Shown here in pieces: positions 1 through 5,288 of a stretch of DNA of 5,288 bases. Position numbers and translations under genes: made by a program. Every line of letters starts with the position of its first letter. Positions within the stretch are counted from its first letter, which is position 1. This stretch comes from SAR324 cluster bacterium (GTDB lineage Bacteria; SAR324; JACQKK01), in NCBI GenBank assembly GCA_027296185.1, contig JAPUJL010000079.1, forward strand, positions 1 through 5,288, read 5' to 3'. A model generated the notes under the pieces. That model saw only the letters and a list, made by a program, of their open reading frames with translations, was not told the origin of the DNA and did not search any database.

Positions 1-651
1 GCCCGCCGCTTCAACTGGGGCGGTTTCGGACGGTCGCTTGGCGTTGGGGGCCGGTTCGCCCGCCGCGACCGATGGAGTGCCCGTGATTTGGATTCCCGCG
101 GTTTGGGTGTCCCCAGTTTGCGCGGGCACTGTCTCGGGGGGCTCGCGGCGGAATCCGGAAACGCGCCGGATCACCTCTCCCGCCACCTGATTGGGGGTTT
201 TGCCCAGGGTCTCGATGGAGATGTCGGCTTCCTGGTACTGGGCCATCCGCTCTCCCAGCAGTCCGTGCACCTGCTCCCGCCGGTCTTCGCCCCGGACATT
301 GGGCCGGCGGGTATCGTGCTCCAGCCGCTTGACGATGTCCTCCGGGTCTGCGTTGAGGAAGACCACAGAACCGATCCGCTTGAGCAGTTCCATGTTTCCC
401 GGCGTGGTGACGATCCCCCCGCCGGTCGCGAAGACGTAGCTGTCGAAGCCGGCCAGCCGCTGGATCAGCCGGGTTTCCAACTCGCGGAAGTACCCTTCTC
501 CCTCATGGATGAAGATCTCGTTGACGCTGACGCCCTGCTCGGACTCGATGTACTGATCGGTGTCCAGGAGCCGGAAGCCCAGCCGCTTGGCGACCCGCCT
601 TCCCACCGAGCTTTTGCCCGAGGCCATGAATCCCACCAGCACCACGTTCAT
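1..651 (-). CDS. aroK: Shikimate kinase with C-terminal extension (3' end beyond window)
   Basis: Phosphorylates shikimate at the 3-hydroxyl with ATP in the chorismate (aromatic amino acid) pathway; cytoplasmic. I translated 217 codons by hand with no stop before the edge. Seen: P-loop GFMASGKS (7-14); shikimate-binding DTD (30-32); IFIHEGEGYFRELE (46-59) with Arg56; TGGGIV (76-81); a lid with RRP (115-117); and ERMAQYQEAD (134-143) with Arg135 as the second substrate arginine. The lid continues RPNVRG rather than the common RPLL; E. coli AroL also departs here, so this alone does not argue against activity. The kinase domain should end near residue 167 (family length about 170-180). From there a Pro/Ala/Thr/Glu/Gly-rich, probably disordered stretch runs to the edge, so this may be a tail or the linker to a second domain. 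The ATG overlaps the mnmA TGA, with a strong Shine-Dalgarno. Kinase identity is firm; AroK versus AroL naming and the full protein layout are open. Confidence 0.93.
   Translation of the reverse strand, partial: MNVVLVGFMASGKSSVGRRVAKRLGFRLLDTDQYIESEQGVSVNEIFIHEGEGYFRELETRLIQRLAGFDSYVFATGGGIVTTPGNMELLKRIGSVVFLNADPEDIVKRLEHDTRRPNVRGEDRREQVHGLLGERMAQYQEADISIETLGKTPNQVAGEVIRRVSGFRREPPETVPAQTGDTQTAGIQITGTPSVAAGEPAPNAKRPSETAPVEAAG
76..120 (-). repeat. Degenerate 15-bp tandem repeat (three units) in the aroK extension
   Basis: Three adjacent in-frame 15-base units, each beginning CAAA on the minus strand, encode QTGDT, QTAGI and QITGT. By hand count, pairs of units match at 9-10 of 15 bases. This is weak but regular and fits slippage growth of a disordered linker or tail. 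Confidence 0.4.
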
Positions 652-1763
652 CGCGCCCGCTCCTCGATCCAGCCCCCGCCCAGCAGCAGATCGCCCTCAT
701 AGAACACCGCCGACTGGCCGGGCGTGATGGCCCGCACCGGACGGGCGAAGGTCACCGCCGCCCCACCGCCGGAGCTGGGCGCGACCCGGGCCGGCGTGCC
801 CGCATCGGCGTAGCGGATTTTCACCACCGCCTCGATCGGGTTAGGGGGCTCCGCGCCGCTCAGCCAGTTGACGTCCCGCACCGCCATTTCCGTGGCGTAC
901 AGTTCCTCCTCCCGGCCCAGGACAACCCGGTTTTCACGGGCGTCCAGGGCGATCACGTAGAGCGGCCGGTCGCTGCTGAGGCCCAGCCCCCGGCGTTGGC
1001 CGACGGTGTAGAAGGCCACGCCCCCGTGGGTTCCGAGCTCCCGGCCGTCCCGGTCGACGAAGGCGCCCGGGCGGGCTTCCACCCGGCCTGCGCGCAGGAA
1101 GTCGCGGTAATCTTTAGGGACGAAGCAGACCTCCTGGCTGTCCGGCTTATTCCAGGTGACGAATTTCAACCCCTCGGCGATCTCCCGCGCGGCGGGCTTT
1201 TCGTAATCCGCCAGGGGAAACAGCAAATAGGGCAGTTCCTCCGCGGGCGTTCCGAACAGAAAGTAGGTCTGATCCTTCCGCCGGTCCCGTGGCTTGAGAA
1301 TCTCGTGTGCGCGGGTTTCCGGATTTTGCCGGATGCGGGCGTAGTGCCCGGTGGCCAGGAATTCGCAGCCGAACTCGCGCACCTTGGTCATCAGCGCGGC
1401 GTGCTTGACGTGCCGGTTGCACATCACGCAGGGGTTGGGCGTCTGCCCGGCGGCATAGGTCGCCACGAAATCGTCCATCACCCAGCGGCGGAACGGCTCG
1501 ATGAAATCGACGATGTAGAAGGGAATTCCCAGCTTCGCGCAGACCTGCCGGGCGTCCAGGGAATCGTCGAGGGAACAGCAGGATTTGCCCTGCCGCTGGT
1601 CGTCGGGGAGGTCGTTGAGTTTCATGTGCACCCCCACCACGTCGTAGCCCTGCTCGACCAGCAACGCCGCCGCCACGGAGGAATCCACCCCGCCGCTCAT
1701 GGCGACCGCCACCCGTCCTGCTCCGGGCGCCGGGCCGCCGTTCCGCTCAGCCGCGCCGCTCAT
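648..1763 (-). CDS. mnmA: MnmA, tRNA-specific 2-thiouridylase
   Basis: Cytoplasmic enzyme that adenylates C2 of U34 in tRNA-Lys, -Glu and -Gln and replaces the oxygen with sulfur relayed from a cysteine desulfurase, giving the s2U of mnm5s2U-type wobble bases. 371 aa, the usual length. Seen: the PP-loop SGGVDSS (23-29); SCCSLDDSLDARQV (61-74); TPNPCVMCNRHVKH (108-121); ATGHYARI (137-144); DQTYFLF (164-170); NKPDSQEVCFVPKDYRDFL (205-223); YTVGQRRGLG (252-261); then the C-terminal barrel ending TPGQSAVFYEGDLLLGGGWI. Cys115 and Cys213 correspond to the two catalytic cysteines of E. coli MnmA (C102, C199). Cys112 replaces the E. coli aspartate, giving the CxxC variant common in many bacteria. The ATG start gives an extended N-terminus of about 17 residues before the core strand, but it has a Shine-Dalgarno and overlaps the upstream stop. 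The TGA stop overlaps the aroK start. The frame is open further upstream inside the isomerase gene, but that part resembles no MnmA sequence. Confidence 0.97.
   Translation of the reverse strand: MSGAAERNGGPAPGAGRVAVAMSGGVDSSVAAALLVEQGYDVVGVHMKLNDLPDDQRQGKSCCSLDDSLDARQVCAKLGIPFYIVDFIEPFRRWVMDDFVATYAAGQTPNPCVMCNRHVKHAALMTKVREFGCEFLATGHYARIRQNPETRAHEILKPRDRRKDQTYFLFGTPAEELPYLLFPLADYEKPAAREIAEGLKFVTWNKPDSQEVCFVPKDYRDFLRAGRVEARPGAFVDRDGRELGTHGGVAFYTVGQRRGLGLSSDRPLYVIALDARENRVVLGREEELYATEMAVRDVNWLSGAEPPNPIEAVVKIRYADAGTPARVAPSSGGGAAVTFARPVRAITPGQSAVFYEGDLLLGGGWIEERAR
660..665 (-). promoter_or_regulatory. Shine-Dalgarno site for aroK
   Basis: GAGGAG on the minus strand, eight bases before the ATG at 649-651. 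It is the best ribosome binding site in the window and lies inside the final codons of mnmA. It fixes the aroK start, which is directly followed by the kinase's first strand and P-loop. Confidence 0.8.
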
Positions 1764-2782
1764 CCCAGCTCCGCATGTAGGAGTTCCCGGTCGACGATGA
1801 TCGTGGCCCGCTCGCGTAATTGCCGCAGCCACAGGCGGTAGGCGGTGGGTTGCTTTTGCCGGAGCAGCCGCTCCCGAATCATCGGGGCGGCCTGCAGGCG
1901 GGTGAGCCGGCGGGCCTCCCTGCGCCCTTCCAGGCGGAAGATGTGATAGCCGATTTCGGTCTGCACCGGCTTGTTCAAGTCGTTGATCCGGCGCACGCGG
2001 GTCATCTCGAATATCACCTCGTCGAATTCCGGCGGCAGCACACCGCGTTCCACGTAGCCCAGGTCGCCATCGGACTCCCGGTCCGGCGTGATCGAGTGCT
2101 CCCGGATCAGCTCGACAAAATCCGCGTCCCGGCGCAGAAGCCGCCTCATGTGATTGTAGGCCCGGCGGTTGCCCACCGCCAGATGCCGCACCCGCACTTG
2201 TTCGGGCATGCGGAATTCGTCGCGGTGGGTCTCGTAATACTCGGAAATCTCCCGCTCGGTGATGCGGATGCGCCCCAGCACCTCGCGGTCGATCAGCTCC
2301 CGATGAATCACCCGCCGCCGGAACCGGCGCTGCCATTCCGCCGAATTCTCTTGTCCGCCCATGGCCTGTTCCAGGTATAACTCCTCGTAGGGGGCGATGG
2401 CGATTTGCACCCGCGCCCGCAGATTCTCCGGGGACAGCTCGATCCCCTTGCGCCGGGCTTCCTGATCCAGCAGCTTGTCTTCGATGAAGCGCTCCAGGAT
2501 CAATTCCTTCACCTGGCGCATCTTCTCCGTGTCGCTTTGGACAAAGCGGTCCCAGCGGGAGAGGAAATCCTCGTAGGCCGCCTGGAACTCCCGCAGCGAA
2601 ACTTCCTCGGCGTTCACCACCACTACCGGGCGCGAGAGCACAATCCGGCCCACATCCCGCCGCCGGGATTCCTGGCATCCCAGCGCCGCCAGCGCTGTCA
2701 GCCCTACCAACGCTGTCAGCAGCAGGATCGCCGGAATTGCCGAGCGCCTCGGCCAGTTTTCCGTGGAATGCACCGGTTTCAC
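1760..2782 (-). CDS. Parvulin-type peptidyl-prolyl isomerase, SurA/PrsA-like predicted lipoprotein
   Basis: Probable extracytoplasmic folding chaperone that catalyses cis-trans isomerisation of Xaa-Pro bonds in exported proteins; 340 aa. The N-terminus has Arg12-Arg13, a hydrophobic stretch (about 15-34) and ALGC ending at Cys36. This is an acceptable but not ideal lipobox (Leu at -2), so the mature protein would be lipid-anchored at Cys36. Residues about 50-170 form a charged, helical SurA_N-like segment. Residues about 193-288 are a single rotamase domain: VRVRHLAV with His200, DGDLGYVERGVLPPEF (238-253), and IGYHIFRLEGR with His280, all typical conserved blocks, so it is probably active. 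A basic helical tail follows. E. coli SurA has two parvulin domains and is not a lipoprotein, so I do not name this surA. The start is GTG, 16 bases after mfd and chosen for its Shine-Dalgarno and signal peptide. The TGA stop overlaps the mnmA start as ATGA. Family assignment is firm; clients and exact location are inferred. Confidence 0.9.
   Translation of the reverse strand: MKPVHSTENWPRRSAIPAILLLTALVGLTALAALGCQESRRRDVGRIVLSRPVVVVNAEEVSLREFQAAYEDFLSRWDRFVQSDTEKMRQVKELILERFIEDKLLDQEARRKGIELSPENLRARVQIAIAPYEELYLEQAMGGQENSAEWQRRFRRRVIHRELIDREVLGRIRITEREISEYYETHRDEFRMPEQVRVRHLAVGNRRAYNHMRRLLRRDADFVELIREHSITPDRESDGDLGYVERGVLPPEFDEVIFEMTRVRRINDLNKPVQTEIGYHIFRLEGRREARRLTRLQAAPMIRERLLRQKQPTAYRLWLRQLRERATIIVDRELLHAELG
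1769..1772 (-). promoter_or_regulatory. Shine-Dalgarno site for mnmA
   Basis: GGAG on the minus strand, five bases before the ATG at 1761-1763. It lies within the last codons of the isomerase gene, consistent with translational coupling across the ATGA overlap. Confidence 0.6.
2685..2720 (-). repeat. 18-bp tandem duplication in the signal-peptide core
   Basis: Two adjacent 18-base units encode LTALVG then LTALAA in the hydrophobic core of the lipoprotein signal peptide. The first ten bases read on the plus strand, CGCTGTCAGC, are identical at 2693-2702 and 2711-2720; the other bases diverge. This looks like an old in-frame slippage duplication. Unit borders are approximate. Confidence 0.5.
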
Positions 2783-2788
2783 GTCAAG

Positions 2789-2793
2789 CTCCC
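2789..2793 (-). promoter_or_regulatory. Shine-Dalgarno site for the parvulin lipoprotein gene
   Basis: GGGAG on the minus strand, with six bases before the GTG at 2780-2782. It lies in the 16-base gap after the mfd stop. It supports the GTG start: the nearby ATG at 2794-2796 meets a TGA three codons later. Confidence 0.7.
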
Positions 2794-2798
2794 ATCGT

Positions 2799-5288
2799 TC
2801 AGGCGGCTCGCCCGGAGAGCACCTGCTCCAATTCGCGCAGGCGGTCCAGCACGCCTTCCGGCGTTTCCGGCACGGCGCCCAGGCTCAGCCGGTCCCCGGG
2901 CATGAGCCGGAAGGACGACCCGGGGGCACTCACCAGCGACATCAGGCGCTCCACGTCCACCTCGTGAGGTTCGGCGAATCGCGTCACCATGTCGCCCCGC
3001 ACCCGCTCCAGAGAGGAGAGCCGGTAGGTCATGGCGCGCAGCCGCACCCGCACCAGCCGCAGCAGGTGGTCCACCTCGGGGGGCACCGCGCCGTAGCGGT
3101 CCTCCAGGCTTTCGCGGATTTCCCAGACGCCCTCCTCATGCTCGGCCTCCGCCAGGCGCTTGTAAAGATCCAGCCGCTGCCGGGTGCTTTCGATATATTC
3201 CTCCGGCAGCACGTAGGAAAAGCCCAAGTCCAGCTTGAAGTCCGGCCGCTCCAGCTCCCGATGCTCCTCGCCTTTGAGCTCTCCCACGGCATCCTCGACC
3301 ATCCGGGTGAACAGCTCCAGCCCGACCGCGTTGATGTTGCCCGATTGCTCTCGCCCCAGCAGGTTGCCGGCGCCGCGGATTTCCAGGTCGTGGGAGGCGA
3401 TGCGGAAGCCGGCGCCGAGATCGTTCAGTTCCTGCAGCAGGCTCAGCCGTTTTTGCGCCACATCGCTCAACACCTTCTCCGGCGACACCAACAGGTAGGC
3501 GAACGCCTGGACGTTACTGCGCCCCACGCGGCCGCGCATCTGGTAAAGCTGGGCCAGCCCGAAGCGGTCCGCATTGTTGATTATGATCGTGTTGGCGCGG
3601 GGGATGTCCAGTCCCGACTCGATGATGGATGTGGACAGCAGCACGTCGATCTCGCCCTCCACGAACCGGTGCATGACCCGCTCCAGCTCCCGCTCGGCCA
3701 TCTGCCCGTGGGCGACGGCCATCCGGAGTTCCGGGAGCAGCCCCTGCAGATACATCCCGTAGGCGTGAATCGTCTCCACCCGGTTGTGCACCACGAACAC
3801 CTGGCCGCCCCGCCGTACCTCCCGCTGGAGCGCCTCGCGGACGATGTAGTCGCTGGCCTTCACCAGCCGGGTGCGGATGGCGATGCGGTCCATGGGCGGG
3901 GTGTTGATGATGCTCAGGTCCCGCACACCCATCAGGGCCATGTGCAGCGTCCGCGGGATGGGCGTGGCGGACAGGGTCAGCACCTCCACCTGGGTGCGCA
4001 GCTTCTTGATCTTCTCCTTGTGGGCCACGCCGAAGCGCTGCTCCTCGTCCACGACCAGCAGCCCCAGCGCCTTGGGCTGAATATCCTTGGAGAGCAGCCG
4101 GTGGGTACCGATCAGGATGTCGATCTTCCCCTCGGAAAAATCCCGCAGGATACGCTTCTGCTGTTGCGGGGAGCGGAAGCGGGAGATCACATCGGTATTC
4201 ACCGGGAAGCCGGCGAACCGCTCGTGGAACGTCTCGTAGTGCTGTTGGGCGAGGATGGTGGTGGGCACCAGCACCAGCGTCTGCTTGCCGCCCTGCACGG
4301 CCAGAAACGCCGCGCGCATGGCCACCTCGGTCTTGCCGTAGCCCACGTCGCCGCACACCAGGCGGTCCATGGGCGGCTCCCGGCCCATGTCGGCCAGCAC
4401 CTCCTCGATGGCCCGCTGCTGATCCTCGGTCTCCTGGTAGGGAAAGGCCTCCTCGAACTCCGCCATCATCGCGTCGTCCGCCGTAAAGGCATGGCCCGGC
4501 CGGGCCTGGCGCTCGGCGTGGACGCGCACCAACTCGCCCGCCAGCTCCTTGACGTACTTGGCCGCTTTCTGCTTGGTGCGGTGCCAGGCCCCGTCGCCTA
4601 GGCGGCTCAGGACCGGTTGGCCGCCCTCCAGGCCGGTATAATTCTGCACCAGGTTGAACTTGTCGACGGGCACGTACACCTTGTCGCCGCCGGCATAGAG
4701 CAGGACGAGGAAGTCCCCTTCCGTATCGCCCGCCCGGATGCGCTGCAATCCCTGGTAGCGCCCCAGGCCGTACTCCACGTGTACGACCGTATCCCCTTCC
4801 TGCAGCTCCCCCAACGCGGTGACGAAGTGCTGCAGCCGCGATTTGCTCACCCGCCGCTGCCGGGTCTTCTCCCCCATGATCTCCGCTTCGGTGATCAGGG
4901 CGAAGCGGGTCTCTCCCCCCTCGTCCACCACCCGCAGGCCGCGGCTGGATTGCCCGGAGAGGATAGCGATGTCCCGCACGCCGTCGGCGGGCTCGGCGAT
5001 GCGTCGCCGCAATTCTCCGGCATCCGCCGGGTGCACCGCAGCGCCCAGGTCGAACTCGGCCAGCACCTGCCGCAGACGCTCGGCACCCGTATCCGAGCGG
5101 GCGGCCAGGCAGACCTCGGCGCCGCCATCCCGCCAGCGCCGGAGCTGATCCATGATGCCGGCCAGAGCGTTGTGCACACTGGCGCCCGAAGCGACGGCCA
5201 GGGAGCGCAGGGAGCCGTTGTCCACGAACGGAAATACCAGGGAGGCCCCGTCGCCCTCGACCCGCAGCTCGTCCAGGGGCACCCGGTA
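2799..5288 (-). CDS. mfd: Mfd, transcription-repair coupling factor (5'-truncated by window edge)
   Basis: ATP-driven DNA translocase that binds RNA polymerase stalled at DNA lesions, pushes it off and recruits UvrA for nucleotide excision repair in the cytoplasm. The visible 829 codons (numbered from the edge codon) lack roughly 315 N-terminal residues compared with E. coli Mfd (1148 aa), i.e. most of the UvrB-like D1/D2 module. Seen in order: the D3 region (about 34-140); the CarD-like RNA-polymerase-interacting domain (about 164-227, with [13 protein letters not shown]); the translocase with Walker A GDVGYGKT (313-320, bases 4329-4352), DEEQ box (414-417), SAT (440-442), [12 protein letters not shown] (552-563) and QMRGRVGRS (583-591); the TRG motif [13 protein letters not shown] (633-645), whose Arg638 aligns by my count with E. 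coli R953; and the C-terminal TRCF/D7 domain (about 686-829). C-terminal length after the Walker lysine matches E. coli within a few residues. Stop is TGA. The GTG at 5280-5282 is internal, because the frame is open to the edge. It is the first gene seen in the operon. No key motif is missing from the visible part. Confidence 0.98.
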   Translation of the reverse strand, partial: YRVPLDELRVEGDGASLVFPFVDNGSLRSLAVASGASVHNALAGIMDQLRRWRDGGAEVCLAARSDTGAERLRQVLAEFDLGAAVHPADAGELRRRIAEPADGVRDIAILSGQSSRGLRVVDEGGETRFALITEAEIMGEKTRQRRVSKSRLQHFVTALGELQEGDTVVHVEYGLGRYQGLQRIRAGDTEGDFLVLLYAGGDKVYVPVDKFNLVQNYTGLEGGQPVLSRLGDGAWHRTKQKAAKYVKELAGELVRVHAERQARPGHAFTADDAMMAEFEEAFPYQETEDQQRAIEEVLADMGREPPMDRLVCGDVGYGKTEVAMRAAFLAVQGGKQTLVLVPTTILAQQHYETFHERFAGFPVNTDVISRFRSPQQQKRILRDFSEGKIDILIGTHRLLSKDIQPKALGLLVVDEEQRFGVAHKEKIKKLRTQVEVLTLSATPIPRTLHMALMGVRDLSIINTPPMDRIAIRTRLVKASDYIVREALQREVRRGGQVFVVHNRVETIHAYGMYLQGLLPELRMAVAHGQMAERELERVMHRFVEGEIDVLLSTSIIESGLDIPRANTIIINNADRFGLAQLYQMRGRVGRSNVQAFAYLLVSPEKVLSDVAQKRLSLLQELNDLGAGFRIASHDLEIRGAGNLLGREQSGNINAVGLELFTRMVEDAVGELKGEEHRELERPDFKLDLGFSYVLPEEYIESTRQRLDLYKRLAEAEHEEGVWEIRESLEDRYGAVPPEVDHLLRLVRVRLRAMTYRLSSLERVRGDMVTRFAEPHEVDVERLMSLVSAPGSSFRLMPGDRLSLGAVPETPEGVLDRLRELEQVLSGRAA

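Noticed and set aside
88..702. A 204-codon open frame on the plus strand, opposite aroK
   Set aside because: The minus strand here encodes a shikimate kinase with all expected motifs, and the plus-strand product shows none.
996..1841. A 281-codon open frame on the plus strand, opposite mnmA
   Set aside because: Antisense to conserved MnmA sequence, with no recognisable motif. Stop codons are simply rare at this base composition.
1764..2678. Upstream in-frame extension of mnmA, about 305 codons
   Set aside because: It overlaps the isomerase gene in another frame and its translation is Gly/Ala/Pro/Arg-rich without homology to MnmA. The ATG at 1761-1763 has a Shine-Dalgarno and sits shortly before the PP-loop.
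2783..2798. A terminator or promoter between mfd and the isomerase gene
   Set aside because: The gap is only 16 bases, holds a Shine-Dalgarno sequence, and shows no hairpin with a T-run and no promoter-like elements.
3514..4356. A 280-codon minus-strand frame overlapping mfd
   Set aside because: Frame-shifted shadow of the Mfd helicase region; its Arg/Gly/Ala/Pro-rich product has no domain.
2763..4601. A 612-codon open frame on the plus strand, opposite mfd
   Set aside because: It is fully antisense to a gene with unmistakable Mfd motifs. Its translation is His/Gln/Leu/Pro-rich without any domain, as expected for the complementary frame of a GC-rich gene.
5280..5282. GTG as the mfd start
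   Set aside because: The frame is open to the window edge and the region is still short of about 315 residues that Mfd proteins have, so this is an internal valine codon.
1..5288. A novel defence, mobile or secondary-metabolite system
   Set aside because: Both strands are accounted for by four recognisable housekeeping genes with uniform GC-rich codon use. I see no transposase, integrase, tRNA, inverted-repeat ends or CRISPR-like spacing.

Overview
This is a compact, GC-rich bacterial chromosomal segment. All four genes read on the minus strand, so transcription runs from the right edge to the left. In transcription order they are: mfd (transcription-repair coupling factor, 5' end cut off by the right edge), a parvulin-type peptidyl-prolyl isomerase predicted to be a lipoprotein, mnmA (tRNA-specific 2-thiouridylase), and an aroK-type shikimate kinase whose reading frame is still open at the left edge. 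Almost every base is coding.

The genes are packed as one probable operon. The mfd stop and the isomerase start are 16 bases apart. The isomerase/mnmA and mnmA/aroK junctions are both four-base ATGA overlaps, in which the stop of one gene shares bases with the start of the next. Each downstream gene has a purine-rich Shine-Dalgarno sequence inside or just after the preceding gene. All three visible stops are TGA. I see no promoter or terminator between the genes.

The genes have no shared pathway: Mfd clears stalled RNA polymerase and recruits nucleotide excision repair, the isomerase probably folds exported proteins, MnmA modifies tRNA wobble uridines, and AroK feeds aromatic amino acid synthesis. 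This looks like a housekeeping cluster held together by translational coupling. No mobile element, RNA gene, CRISPR array or horizontally acquired island is visible.

A lipoprotein SurA/parvulin-like chaperone suggests a diderm (Gram-negative) bacterium. The GC-rich codon use, the style of the Mfd and MnmA proteins, and a parvulin gene directly after mfd would fit a deltaproteobacterium-like or related uncultured lineage, but this is an inference and the window cannot settle it.

The least ordinary element is the left end. The shikimate kinase domain finishes near residue 167, yet the frame continues for at least 50 more residues as a Pro/Ala/Thr/Glu/Gly-rich tail with a degenerate pentapeptide repeat. 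It leaves the window without a stop, so this is either an extended kinase or the linker of a fusion protein. I found nothing that supports a previously undescribed system here.
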